In this document: positions 36,393 to 48,522 of the stretch, piece after piece
Numbering within the stretch: position 1 is the first letter of the stretch
Layout: each line of letters opens with the position of its first letter
Assembly: GCF_027943255.1 (NCBI RefSeq)
Contig: NC_072893.1
Location: forward strand, 40,384,001-40,448,000
Direction: 5' to 3'
From: Anastrepha obliqua
Taxonomy: Eukaryota; Arthropoda; Insecta; Diptera; Tephritidae
Length of the DNA stretch: 64,000 nucleotides
Notes under the pieces: generated by a model
Databases searched by the model: none
The model's input: the letters and a program-made list of their open reading frames with translations, nothing else
What the model was told of the DNA's origin: nothing
Translations under genes and position numbers: made by a program

Positions 36393-37869
36393 TATATGCA
36401 TAAGTGCAAACAAATAATTACCAGCTGATAACCATTTTATGCTTCAAGCTTCATTACGAGTATTTTAAAACTTTTTGTTGGTTACCTGATTTCTTTTTTA
36501 TACTTTTCTTTTCCACTTTTTTTTACTTTTTTTTCTTATATTTGCTAATAATTTAGTTTTCAGTTTTTACTCAGTCACTTTTATGTGTGTATATGTATGC
36601 TTGTATGTGTAGTTACACCCTGCGGCCAAATTTTTAGGCAAAAATGGTGTTTTCATTAGTTTGCTGTCAAATTTTTTGCTGCTCTTGTGCTTTTAATCGT
36701 TTTTTTTCCTTTGCATTATACCTGGTCTTTCATATTTGTTACTGTTTTTGCACTCTAAATATTTCTTCAACGAGTTTTATCAGTACAGCATAGCACCTTT
36801 TGTTGGTTTTCTATTGTTTCGCTGTGGAGTGATGCTTGCACGTTGTTTAGGGTGGCTTATTTATATTGAAACTCATGTGCCTGTGCGTCTTAATATCCGG
36901 GTCTGGAGTCTTGTGATTCTTGTTATACTCTTTCGTTATGCCTAGTTATGTATGTATTTAAGTACGCATTTGTGCACTTATTTTTATTAGCCGCAGGCGT
37001 TGGTACTTAAACCTATTTGGCTGTTGCGAAAAACACAATTTTTCAAGAGTTGTAATATTTTTTTGTTTTTAATTTTTTAAGATTAGTCTAACATTTAAGT
37101 TTATGCAAATAGTGCCTTAGGACTTTCTAGAAACGTTCTACCTGAAGATACGACTAGTCACCCCGCTTTATAGCGGACCCTAATGACCTTTCTTTGCTCT
37201 CCATGCGTAGCGCATGCTTGTATGAATTGTAAAGAAGGCTTGGCTGACATGTAAAATGTACATATGGATAAGGTATTAAGGATATAAATATAATATAATT
37301 CGGACCTGGCACCAAGCGATTAAAATTTTTTTCTCTAATTCCAAAACTTAATGGGTGATAAGAAATTAGTATCAAAAGAAGATTGTGAACATAATGAATA
37401 AAGTGAAACATGGAATTATATAAACGGTAAAAAACGCGGGAGGCAAGAGCTTTTGTGGTGCATAAAGGGTTAAAAATTAGTTACTAAGTTTGCTAAAGAA
37501 AGGATATTGCTATCAATTTGTGGGCTTTTGTTTTCTATTTTACATATATACATGCATACGACATTCATACATATCAATCACATTGAAATGCTCAAATACA
37601 GCTTTACTCATCACTCGCCACCTATTCTAAACCGCTGCTTATTCTAAGCCGCTACTAATTCTAATCAAGTGATCAAGGTTTTAATGTTTCTCAGAAAATA
37701 CAATTTTTCCATAAAGACTATCTTTGTTTACAATAATATCACTATGCACTTGCATTGTTTGTAATTTGCGCTGAAAGATGATGACGTCCAACTCTGGGAA
37801 AAATTAATTAGTTTAATCATTTATTTTAGCTTTTATTACTATGAAATTTAGTAAATGGAATTTTTAACC
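36393..37869. other. unassigned AT-rich DNA
   Basis: Nothing recognised other than the short tandem array at 37623. Confidence 0.5.
37623..37666. repeat. 17-bp tandem repeat, 2.6 units
   Basis: TATTCTAARCCGCTRCT occurs twice in full, followed by a partial third unit (ATTCTAA). Confidence 0.8.
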
Positions 37870-38732
37870 ACGCAGCTTATACCAGATTGGAGGTACTTTT
37901 TTCAATAGGGTTTTCTAACTGATCTCGCGTGACTACTGTCAAACTAATTAAATACATAATTTTTTTTCAGTATACATAGTTTTCATGGTATTCAACAACG
38001 TTTACAAATATATAATTGTATTACGAAAATCGACGCGCGAGCTCGGACCAACTTATGGTGTTCAGCCATTTTTGGCTTAATGGCTACGTCAATAATCGTA
38101 TTTTTGCTGAAGAGCAACCTGAAGCCATTCAAGAACAGCCATTACATTCATTGAACCGTTTGGTACGGCCTAAGGGCTAAAGGAATCATCGGCGCATATT
38201 TCTGCAAAGACGAGGATTGCGCCAGTGTAGCAGTGAACGCTATAGCCCTATGGTAAATGACTTTTTGATGCCGGAAATTAAAGCCAGTGATCTCCACAAC
38301 ATTTGGTTCTAACAAGACGGTGCTACTTGCCATACAGCGCGTGAAATAATGGATTTACTGCGTCGTCGTTTCGGTGTACAATTTACCTTTCGTCTCGGAT
38401 CAGTGGAATGAACTTTTATTTGTGGGTTTTGTAAAGTCTAAATGGCTTTGTGGATAAAACAGCTTCGATTGAGGCATTGGAAGCCTAAAAGCCTAAAGTT
38501 ATTCATGAGATACCAACCGAAGTCCTCCAGCGAGACGCGAGTAATTTAAAATTGGTGTTTAAGGATGGGTGAATTACGGCCCGGTTGCAGCCAACATTTG
38601 AAAGAGATTATCTTTCAAAATTAAATGTCATAAATGGTTCTACACAAAAATAATAAAGATTGTCGAATCAATTTGAATTTACGTTGTTTTATTTCAATTT
38701 AAAATCCGATACCTCTAATTTGATCATCCTTT
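37870..38732 (+). mobile_element. internally deleted mariner/IS630-like element, copy 1
   Basis: The right terminus read inward is AAAGGATGATCAAATTAGAG; the left end is degraded but keeps the following ATTGGAGGTACTTTTTTCAA. On the plus strand the transposase keeps the N-terminal HTH region (HQQRLQ...ENR-ARELGPTYGVQ, about 38005-38070). It then jumps straight to HFWLNGYVNN (about 38072-38097), NPLHSLNRLVRPKG-like sequence, the EGIIGAYFCKDEDCA region, and the second catalytic block QDGATCHTAREIMDLLRRRF (about 38316-38372). The C-terminal KVIHEIPTEVLQRDASNLKL follows, near 38500-38560. Frameshifts and stops are present. It shares its central deletion with the copy at 61326. Confidence 0.85.
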
Positions 38733-41700
38733 ATATGCTGTTTTTGTTATTTTGCAACTGAATCTATCTCCAAAAAATCGAGTAATTTTAAGAGATCTGC
38801 AAAAAGGTATTTAAAAATCATTTTCAGAAATTACAAAGGCAGGAGTTCAATTTTTTTTATATTATATTGTTTTTTGTATGTATGTTTACATATATATTAT
38901 ACATATGAATTTTTATTTATATATAAGCACTTTTTACAAGTATTCTGTATGCATTTTTTTTAAGCTGATTGAGATTTCTAAAAGCATTTGCAACTCGGTC
39001 TAGTTCACAAATAATCCTTTACTGAACAAAATATTTTTGTAGAAGGCACAAAATATACTAAATTTTATAATCTGTTTGGAAAATTTAGTAACCTTTATTT
39101 AGCAGACACCTTATTGTGCATACACATATACTGATATACATATACACTTACATACGTATGTGTGCTCCTATCTTTATCAATCCTGTAGCATCCCATGAAT
39201 GAATCACTCAGCGAGAGGCTGATATGAAAAAAATCGCAAGCGCTCACGTACAACAATTATGTATGAACTCACATGTGCATATATGTATATACTGTCGTTA
39301 TGCCTATGCATATATGTACATATGCTTGCGTACATTTGTCTGTATCTTTATACTATCTCTTGGCGCTTTACCAACACTCCAAAGTTATTTTATAACGCTG
39401 CGCTTCGGACAATGAAAGCGAAAACTTATGCAAATATTTGCTTGAAAATATCTGTTTTGTGCTAGATTTAAAACATACAACTAGGCAAGCTTTCAAGTAC
39501 GAGTCAAAAAACGCAAAAGTGAAGATAAATAACTGAGAAAGGCGTGTTAAGTACGATATGTGTATGCATGTGCATGCCACATATGTACGTACTATGTGAA
39601 AATACTCTGTGCTTAAGGGTGTGCCAAATTGTATGGAATAAAATGCTGATATCCTGCATCAGCGAAAATCTATGCTAAGCAGCAAATGTTGTGAGCATAA
39701 AATTTATTTTCAATACTATCCAAATAGGAGTTTATGTAACATACATATAAGGATGCTGTAATGCCTTAAATAAATGCTTTAAAGGTTAAAGTTTCTAAAT
39801 TACTACGATGGGGTTTTTGCCTTTTAAGGGAAATTCCTTCAAAACGATACAATTTTCATATTTTGCACTTGACCATTATGCCCTTTAAAACTTCGACTCA
39901 CCCTAACGAGCTCATACTAATATATACACATGCATACATATATGAATATGACAGAAAAAATATGAGAAAAAGGAGTAGAAGCCCGTGAGTGACTGGAGTA
40001 AAAATATAAGCATGCAAATGGTTGTAACGAGTGAGGAGAGATAACGAACTGGTAATTACGCTGAAAAGTGTGCAAAGTGATTAGCCACATTTCTCTCAGA
40101 AATACACGTGAACTACTGTTGTTTTTTTTTCTTCTTTACAATCTAGCGTTATAAATATGAGTGTCAGGCGAAGTTAGACAGAAATATGGTTTTGGTTTTG
40201 AAAAAGTACGTGAATTTGTTATAAGTAATAACTAAATATTTTTATGTAAGTCTGATAATCGGAGTGTTGGTACATATGTATACGTGTGTATGCTTTGTAT
40301 ATATTAGTAGACTACTGGTTTGTAATGAAGTGTGCCCGAATTGCGGAAATTACAGGGCTAACTTATGAATTGCGTGTTTCTAATTTTTCGATAATAATTA
40401 TGTAATTTTTAAATTGTTGTAAAAATGAAAAAAAAAAAATAACAAACAAAATATAAAACCTTTTGACTGATGAATCTATGTACATATCTATAAAGCGATA
40501 AATTAAAACATAAATTACTAGAAAAATAAATAATTCAGAAGTATTATAATATTTAATCAAAATATTTTACTTTGTTTGAAACTCAGCTCATGCAATCATA
40601 AAAGCATTTAATCTAACATCTCATGAGATACACCTTTTTCAATTTGGTTAAAATTCCTCGACAAGAGTGAACAACTAAAATCGAGCAAAAATTCTAAAAA
40701 ATTTAAATTAATTTAAGATTTCAAGATCTCTAAATCTTATAAATTTTAAAACTCTTTTAAATTTTGGAAATCTTTAAATTGTTTCCCCTTTTTAATTAAA
40801 TTTAAAACTCTTTAAATTTTTTGTACTTTCAATTGGATTTAGCTTTAGGTGTAGTTATACATTTAAAAGTTGTTAAATTTTTTCAAATTATCATTGCAAA
40901 CAGCTTGTTTTTGCAAAAATGGTACAATTTATGTATTCAATTGAGGCCCTTTGTTCTTCCTAGGAGCCACGGAAAATATAAAAATATACGGCTTAACAGC
41001 TTTACAGACTGCATAGAGTAAAAAAGAACTCAAAACGACTTCAAATAATTCATTATATTAAAATAAAAAAAATATTAAAAATAATAATTTGAGGAATTTA
41101 AAAGATTAAAAAAAAAACTACCTTTGTGAGGGCAAATTCAAGCGGTGCAGCATTGCTTATGATATGGAATTTCCGAATAATACGATAAATAGGAGCATTA
41201 CTGGCATATTCAGTTTTTACATACCTACAAAGTGATAGAAAATTACGAAGAAATTGCTTGAGGACATTAAATCTAAACCGTTCTAAGAAATAAGGATAAT
41301 CAATAACCCGAACGGATCCGCGGCCATCGGATGTAGACGAGAAGAATACGGAGTGTAAGCGATTTGTAAAGTTTAAAAAGCGAAGTGCGCGATGCGTATT
41401 TGAGACAAATTTCCTGAACATATTCTACGCTATCTATGGGCACCTCCAAATGAACACCTTATGCTATAAATGCAACTACTGAGCCGCTGAGGTAAATAAT
41501 AACTTAAATGTGTATGGATCTGCAAAGTTAGAGGCGCTACGTCTTACAAAGAACAGCAGGGAGTCGACTGCCGAGTGTACTGACAGCTAGTGCTTAAGTA
41601 AATATAATTTTAATTGTAATTAATCTAATAAATAAATAAATAAAAAATACTAATTAATGCGTTTATTGAAAGAAAATCTTTCATGAAACCCTACGGCAGG

Positions 41701-42450
41701 TTTTTTCAACTCACCGCCACACTTCAGGGCATTTACAGATATGTAAGTAGGCAGTGTATTGAAAATCTTTGATGAAGTTACCTGAGAGGTGAGTCCACAT
41801 TCACATTCACTAATGAATGCTTCTGTGCATTGGGATAACTCTTTGATCGGAATTATGAAAGCACAAAAATATAGTAGCTTCAGTTCAAAATACGAACATT
41901 GTGGAAAAATTTGGTCTGCCCAATTGTCTTTAAAGGTCCAATTAACTCAAGAGGTGTATCCTTTTTGATCATTTAAGATCTCAAGTACAGTATAGAAGGC
42001 GGCGAAATTGTAGACGTTCTGGTCGATATGTGTAGAAGAGTTGGAACTGATGTGCGAAAACTGCCTCCAAAAAGTTCAATTTCAACCAAATTGGCGATAT
42101 CGAATTCCATACTTATATTTGACAATTATGCTAGGAATCCTGGAATTCTGGGAGTACAATAGTCAATTAATAGACAAATTTGTGATAATCAACATTTCTG
42201 TATTGGTGTAGGTATAGGTTGTTCTAATCAAAACATTGCCATGGTTAGTGAGAGTATCAATTAGAGACCTTCTTACATATTTACCAGAACCGAGCGCAAC
42301 TTTGGAGCGCATTGTTCGCTTACGGAATGGATTTGACCGTTTTTCAACGAGAATGCGAATGGTAAGATTCACGTTAGTGTGAGATAATAAGCAAATCGCA
42401 AACGATGCCGTAAATTTGTAGTTTCAATAGGGCAGCAAACAGTCTAATAA
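38733..42450. other. unassigned AT-rich DNA
   Basis: TATG/CATA tracts near 38875-38910, 39120-39160 and 39270-39330. A 107-codon minus-strand frame at 41421-41098 has no domain I recognise. No structured element found. Confidence 0.45.
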
Positions 42451-42679
42451 TCCCGATTTACACAGGGAAACATTTGGAAGGGAAACAGTTTGTTCATGGG
42501 AAAAGAACGGAAGCGGCGACACGCTTTGTGCTACATATTCGTGATGGCAAACTTAAAGAAATAAACATCAAAAGCAACTAATATTACCAAAAACAATTTT
42601 GTCTGTATGATCGCGAATGAAAGAGCACAAGAGAATTTCCAGTGTCTCCCTTCCAGATGTCTCTGTGTGTAAATCGGGA
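42451..42679. mobile_element. small TIR element, family unknown
   Basis: Left end TCCCGATTTACACAGGGAAA continuing CATTTGGAAGGGAAACA. The right end read inward is TCCCGATTTACACACAGAGA continuing CATCTGGAAGGGAGACA. About 38 bp of inverted repeat with few mismatches around a 150-bp centre without coding capacity. No convincing target-site duplication next to the ends, so the superfamily is undetermined. Confidence 0.7.
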
Positions 42680-44199
42680 CATAGCAAACGAAATAATGGG
42701 GATTTTATTTGTGTCATCTTATCGGTCAAGAGTTGTGAGTGAGTTTCTGTTACAAAGGCAAAATATTTGGTTACACAATTCATCCGAAACTGTATTTAGC
42801 GCTGACAGGAAAACTGTAAAAAGCCATCGAAGCCGATGGTCTAACACCCTAAGCAACATTCCTCAACTGAAGACTTCGAAAAGCGTGTTAAAACTGTGTA
42901 TCGAAGCAGAAAGCGAAGATATTGATTTATAAAAAACTTTTGTTCGAAATACCTCGTTAGCAGGTACATTTTTTATGAAATAATTTTCTTTAACTTAACT
43001 AATGTAATAGCATTAAACGAAGCCGACTTTAAATATGTTGCCCCGAAATATCTGAGCACTTTACTAATAAACATTTCATATATAAAACAAATCGGACCAC
43101 AAATAAAAAGTTTAGAAATATTTCTATTTCAGCGGCATATGACTTTTTGCGCTGCTACTTCCTGCTATATAATAAATAGGTACATTTTTATTTTCCTTAC
43201 TAAATAATTAAATAAATATTTGAAGCTCAATATTTAAATACAAATACCAATGTTTGTATACTCAAAAACTTACCCTCAAAGGCGCGTACAACAGCGCAAC
43301 AGTTTGTTGTTTAGTTGCCACAAATGTGAATTCGCCGAAAACGGGATATTACAAAACTGAGCGTTGTATTTGTCTTTACCGCTGTTTTATTTTCATTTAA
43401 CTATGAATTCTCATATATTTTCTTTGATTTTTTATAGTGATGAGTTTTTAGAACTCTGGAAAATATGATTTTTTAATAAGTAAAATTTCGTTTTAAAAAT
43501 TGTTACTTTATAATTTGATCATAAAACGCGTTTTCATGTGTGTTTTAAGCTGCGAGGTTTAGAGTTCACTGAACAAAGAAAAACAAAGTCTCTGCACAAA
43601 GGTTTTATAATACTTTTTATAATATTTTTATTTAGATTTTTTGTCTTCCTCAAATTTGTTACACAAGTGAAAGTATATATTTTTAACTATTTTTTGCGCG
43701 TATGCTTCTTATTTATTTGAATTCCAACTATTTTGAGTTTACTTCTTTTCAAATACAAAATTTTAGGGGGCGAATAATTTACATTTCCGTTGTGGGTTTT
43801 AAACGCCAAAATCGAGGGAAACAAGTTTTTTGTAAAAAATAGTACGCGTTTTTCCTGTTGCGTTTTTCTGTTGTCGCAACCGAAATTCGTTGAACGGAAA
43901 ATCTTATTGGCACCAGCCTTCGTTGTCGTCGCCGCCGTAGCGCCTCGTTTCTAAAACTTTAGCTGTAGATTTAGCTTTCGCATATATAAACAGTAGCTTT
44001 TTTTTTGAAAAAGGAAGTGCACGAACTGCTTTTTGATTTGAAAACCAAAACAAAAACACTTTAAAAATTATTTTTGCTTTATTTTCTCAACTTGTTTTAG
44101 AATTGCATTTGTATTTCAGAATGATTTTTGTTTTTAATAACTCAGTAGTAGTAGTATTGTTGTATAATCAATTTTTATAAGTACTGCACAACCGTAAAA
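42680..44199. other. unassigned DNA
   Basis: No feature recognised. Base composition becomes less AT-rich after 43750, towards the leader-like region. Confidence 0.45.
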
Positions 44200-45084
44200 T
44201 ACGCATAAGAGCGAAACACGACCAACTCGAAAACAGACCAAAACGGTATTGAAACCTCAGATACGTTTTAACTTCGCAGATAGTTTTGCGGTAATAAAGC
44301 TAACTGCTGCAACTACGGTAGCAGAGGCTACTGTGCTGCTGCTGGGCGCTCGTGGCTTTGCGCTGGGCGCTCGTGTGTGCTGCAGAGATCACTCACTGCA
44401 GTTGCGGCTGCAGCTGCGCCGTCTATGACGGTGACGGTGTCGGTGGCTGTGGCTACAGCGACTGATGCCGATAATGATGTTCTGCGCACACGACGTACAT
44501 TAAGCCCAGTTAGCACACAAAGTCAACGTCAACGATGGTGACGACAACGAAACCGCGACCAAGTTGACGAAGAAGCTAGTAACCGATAGACGGATACTCT
44601 AACACCACGGCGGCAACAACAATCAACCAAGACGTTGGTCGTGGTTACCTCGCGAAGTTCACTTCATTGTCACTTTACTTAATTTTTATAACAACAAATA
44701 CAAAGAAAAAAGCAAAAAAAAAAACCAAAAAAAAAAAAAACACATCACAATCCACTCCACCCGCTCACTCACTCATTCGCTTCAATCACCGCGATCACCG
44801 AAACGACAAACAACGCTCGTATGCGTACAGATTTCGTTGTCGTTGTTCGGTTCGACTTGTTGGGGTGGTGATGGCGGAGCTGATAATTTGCACTTTGCCG
44901 ACTACGTTTGATGTGATGATGCGAATACACTAAACTTAACTCGCGAGTTTGTTTTTCACGTTTTTATTGTTGTTTGTATATATAAACACGCGTTGTTGTT
45001 CTTATTGTAGTTGCGTCTTTTTTTCTCCTTGCTTACTACGTACGATTTTTCAGGTGTCGCTGCTACTAAAACTCGACTGCGACT
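44200..45084 (-). other. putative 5' leader (untranslated first exon) of a minus-strand gene
   Basis: Downstream (leftwards) of the Inr/DPE promoter the minus strand is rich in CAG, CAA and GTT triplets and clearly less AT-rich than the rest of the window, as fly 5' UTR exons often are. No long ATG-started frame exists; a short upstream-type ORF (MYVVCAEHHYRHQSL, stop) starts near 44498. Possible splice donors on the minus strand are CGAG|GTAACC at about 44648 and TGCA|GTGAGT at about 44396. If real, coding exons lie beyond the left edge and the 44 kb to the left would be intron. No transcript evidence is available. Confidence 0.35.
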
Positions 45085-45086
45085 GA
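45052..45086 (-). promoter_or_regulatory. Inr + DPE core promoter (minus strand)
   Basis: The minus strand reads TCTCAGTCGC, with an exact fly initiator TCAGTC; A(+1) is at 45084. Counting from this A, positions +28 to +33 read ACACCT, a full match to the downstream promoter element consensus at its required spacing. No TATA box lies at -30, as expected of DPE promoters; TTAAATATAA is about 55 bp upstream, too far to serve. CTCTCTTC-type (GAGA) sequence lies further upstream at about 45470. Confidence 0.55.
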
Positions 45087-46032
45087 GAACGCTCAGTTAT
45101 GGAATGATGTTGGCTCAAAACTGGACACAACGTTATATTTAAGTACTCCGTTCCGATCGAGCCAACCGAATGCCAAATACTCACTTCGGCATTTAACTTC
45201 TCGTTCGAATGTTCGTATGCCCACTTACACGACCCCAACACGACAACTACGACGTTACGTTGATTAACAATGGCGGCAGCACCGTTTAAGCTGGATCCTG
45301 TTCGCCACAAGTAGTTACCAACAACGCAACCAATGTTGCGGCTCTGCACGTGATGAGCTGTTGTTCAGCGCTGCTGCTTCATGTGGGGGAGCGCTACCTC
45401 AAGGGCGTCTCTGGTATTGGTGCAGCAACAGCAGCGCCGGAAAAGAGCATGAGTTGTTAAGAGCGAAGCTGAAGAGAGCGAGTGCATGTCATATTGTATG
45501 AGTATTAGCAAGTGGAGAGTGTTGAAGAATGAGCTTTGATTGTGGCTTAATTGCTATACCTGGCTCTAATATGTGTGTGAAGTGTGAGTAGACTTAAATG
45601 GTAACTTCTCGGCGGTTATCACGCTCAGCGATTAAACTGTGCACGCCTTTTAACCAATCATATTCGCATTTTTACTGGTCTCACGTTTGGAAATATATGA
45701 GTATGTACATATGTGGATATGCGAGTGAATATTATAATAATACGGAACTGTTGAAAAGAAAGTTAAGGAATGAGTTAAATATTTGATACCTTTATATACA
45801 TACATGTGTGGGTACACATGGATTTGGACATTCTTCAAAGCAAAATATGTATATGCAAAAGATCTTTCAAATATTTTCGTTTTTGGCGCAAATATTTATA
45901 AATTTTTAGGAGAACAGCAGTTTAATATAAATATTTGGCTGACTTTAAGGGTGATATAAAAATTAATACAATTAATTTTAATACTTCAAAAGTACAAGGA
46001 TAAGTGTACTTTAAATTCTTTAATTTTTTTTT
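45087..46032. other. upstream flank of the candidate promoter
   Basis: 45090-45500 is GC-richer, with GCTGCTGC/CAGCAGCGC tracts and GAGAGCGAG on the plus strand, plausible as promoter-proximal sequence. The 100-codon minus-strand frame here lies mostly upstream of +1 and shows no domain. From 45600 the DNA is again AT-rich with TATG tracts. Confidence 0.35.
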
Positions 46033-46124
46033 TTTTCTTGTTCACTCCTCTCGAGAGCATAGGGCCTCGACACGACTTGTCTTGCGTTGGTTTCGTTAAT
46101 CTATTTGATTTCTGACGATAAATT
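46033..46124. repeat. dispersed repeat B (short copy)
   Basis: TTCACTCCTCTCGAGAGCAT followed by TTGCGTTGGTTTCGTTAATC, the same order and spacing as at 15905-15990. Only about 90 bp match; the remainder of the long copy is missing. Confidence 0.8.
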
Positions 46125-46623
46125 CTTTAAATTAAATATTGAATATATTTTAAGTTCTTCACCTAATTAAAATTTTAAACTCATTTATCTCGAGACGCTA
46201 TATCCACCTCAATTTTTGGTATGGTATTTAGAACATCAGCGTTTATAGCCGGAACCACCAAATGTTTTTCATTTTTATAACCTCAGTTTTTATGTAAAAT
46301 CTAATATAACTGAAACATATAACAGTGTTCATAGTTCAAGAACGCGCAATTTTTTCAACATCTTCTGTTTACTTTTTCTTTTTTTTCGTCACCGATAAGC
46401 GAATTTTCGAGTACGATTTTAGCCATAAAGCCGATTTCAATCATTAGAACCATCAGAAATGAGTGGATTACTAAGACTTGTTGCTTTTATTTTGGGCAAG
46501 TGTTTGTCTAGATCAATCATTTAGAAATTGAGATGTATTCGAAAACTTCGTAGAACTCCGAAAATAGAAAAAACAGTACTGAAAATTTATATCTCAACCA
46601 TAAGTGCAAAATAATATATGTGT
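46125..46623. other. unassigned AT-rich DNA
   Basis: No recognisable element. The 5' portion of the adjacent mariner is absent. Confidence 0.45.
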
Positions 46624-47160
46624 CAAAGTCAAAAATTCATCTCATTTGTTTTTACAATTCCAAGGGAATTGTACACGAAGAGTTCGTGCCAACGGGCCAA
46701 ACCGTCAATCAAATTTTCTATCTTTGGGTTTTGAAGTGTTTGTTGCTTCGCATTCGTCGAATTCGCCCTGAATACCGTGAAGGAGGAAGCTGGCGATTAT
46801 TGCATGATAATGCACCATCCCATCGATCCACTCTTGTGACTGATTTTTTTATTAGAAATCGCCTTTTAACTATCAATCACTCACCGTATTCGCCTGATAT
46901 GACTTCCTGCGAGTTCTACCAATTCAGAAAATTGCATTTGGCCATGAAAGGAAAACGCTTTGCGTCCGTAGAGGCCATCCAAATGAATAGTACGTACATA
47001 CATCTTGAAGGACAATCCGGTCAATGACTTAAAACGTTTTTTCGGTATCTTTTAGATCGCGCAAGACAGTGTATCGAGACCAGAGGGGACTATTTTGAAT
47101 AAATAAACTTGAAGTTATCAGAACAAAGCTCCTGTCGTTTCTATTTTAGCTCAGTCTTGT
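46624..47160 (+). pseudogene. mariner transposase, C-terminal half
   Basis: An open frame 46620-47027 matches the second half of a mariner transposase: IVHEEFVPTGQTVNQIFYLW, RIRPEYREGGSWRLLHDNAP (second catalytic D), then HSPYSPDMTSCEFYQFRKLH. In that last block the third catalytic position, D in the usual APCDFYLF, is E. After a frameshift come the LKRFFRYLLDRARQCIETRG end and a stop at about 47100. The 5' half and left terminus are missing. The catalytic substitution, truncation and frameshift make it inactive. Confidence 0.88.
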
Positions 47161-47579
47161 TTATTTTGGACTTCACCTTGCATATATCTATATTTAGAGC
47201 TGTGTTCAAAATAAAATGAGTGCCCGTGCCAACTATAAACAATCGCAGCTTTCTAGCATGTAAACACATGAACACAATGCACTTACTTCTAACGGGATTC
47301 CCAAGTAATACACGAAACATTATCTTGAAGTATTTGCTTTGAAAGTATTTTTACATCTTCATTTCTGTGTGAGACTTGCTTCTGTACTGTACAAAAGAAA
47401 TTGAAGCGTGAGATATAGATTTTTATAAAGAATTTATTATTTAACATTTTGTGTCGAAAACTGGAAAATAAGTACATATAAAAAACGAATTAGATGAAAA
47501 TGAGTAAAATTTAAGCATTTCGCTTCGTGTTTAATTTTTAATAGTGGGTTGAGGAAAATACAATACTGTAGCGAAGAAG
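47161..47579. other. unassigned AT-rich DNA
   Basis: Nothing recognised. Confidence 0.5.
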
Positions 47580-48115
47580 AGCGGAAACACTCGGGTGTTC
47601 TGATCAACTGATTGCAAACGCCCTTTCTTACAAAGATGTAACCGAAAAACGTTGGTGTCGTCCTTTGTTGGCAAAAAAGGGCGTTGCGGCATGCTTAAAT
47701 TTGCCCAAGTAAAGGTGGAGAAATATTTTGTGGACGGACGAAACTAAGATGGTTCTATTTATTTTTGCGAAATGCGCGGTCAAGACAATCGAACATGGCG
47801 GTGCGAAAGTGATGGTACGGGGAAATATTTCTTGTAGTGGCGTTGAGACAATCCACTTGATAAAAGAAACCATGGATCAGCAGGTGTATGTGGCAATTTT
47901 AGTAAACGTTGTGCTGCCATACGCTGAATGGAAGTTTGAGTGGTTGTTCCAGGAAGGTCTCAAAATAGTTTCGCGTCAAGGGACTTAGGATCATGTCTTG
48001 GTCTGGTCAGTATTCTGACCGCAACCCTATATCCATGGACGTATATAAAAAAAAGTGGTTGATGACAAAGTCCCCAGATCTGTGGAACACAGTCCAGGAG
48101 TGGTGATGGTAGTAA
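47580..48115 (+). pseudogene. Tc1-like transposase fragment
   Basis: Translation in shifting frames gives KRWCRPLLAKKGV, then ILWTDETKMVLF (first catalytic D, WTDE), EHGGAKVMVRGNISCSGVE, MDQQVYVAILVNVVLPYAEW and KFEWLFQE, followed by a decayed YSDRNPI block. This order is the usual core of Tc1 transposases (WxDESKFxLF ... GGGxVMVWGCFSxxG ... LPYA ... FQQDNDPKH ... SPDLNPIE). The second D block is destroyed and several stops are present. It belongs to a different family from the element at 34117. Confidence 0.82.
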
Positions 48116-48167
48116 AGTAATAAACTATAGTGATATAGTTATATATACATATATATACATATAAACA

Positions 48168-48264
48168 TCCTTTTTTGGGTGTTTGGCCGAGCTCCTCCTT
48201 CTATTTGTGGCGTGATGTTGTTTCACAAATGGAAAGACCTACAGTTTTAAGCCGAGTCCGAACG
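48168..48264 (-). repeat. SINE-A, 3' body only
   Basis: The conserved GGACTCGGCTTAAAACTGTA ... GAAGGAGGAGCTCGGCCAAA end is present; the tRNA head is missing. It ends directly against an RTE-like fragment at 48265. A TATACA tract lies on the tail side at 48139-48165. Confidence 0.85.
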
Positions 48265-48520
48265 TCAGTTGGACACACCAAGTGAAGCCAAGTCCTTTTC
48301 CATCTGATCTCTCCAACGCAGAAGAGGCCTTCCTCTTTTGCTGCCGCTGGATCTTTATTCGCTGCACTATCGCTATGTTGTCAAAAAGCTCATACAACTT
48401 ATTGTTCCATCGCCTGCGATACTCGTCGTCACCAACATGCAAAGATGCGAAAATCTTCCGCAGAATTTTTCTCTCACATACTCCAAGGGTGGTGCAAATT
48501 TGGCCGCTTTAGAATTATTG
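48265..48520 (-). pseudogene. RTE-like retrotransposon fragment with internal deletion
   Basis: On the minus strand it reads HVGDDEYRRRWNNKLYELFD then NIAIVQRIKIQR, followed directly, in another frame, by SGSKRGRPLLRWRDQMEKDL and ASLGVSN. Compared with the copy at 8870-9604, the segment between these two parts (LGHV-M ... S-GSSGRG) is missing. Same family as the 8870 copy, but a different deletion. Confidence 0.78.
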
Positions 48521-48522
48521 GT

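Noticed and set aside
41098..41421. 107-codon minus-strand ORF as a LINE or host exon
   Set aside because: Some hydrophobic, protein-like stretches, but no motif could be matched; left unassigned.
44328..44516. Minus-strand Ala/Thr-rich 62-codon ORF as a gene
   Set aside because: It starts with GTG, lies in CAG/GTC-rich leader-like sequence and has no domain.
45050..45349. 99-codon minus-strand ORF as a gene
   Set aside because: It overlaps the Inr/DPE motif and lies mainly upstream of the predicted start; no domain.
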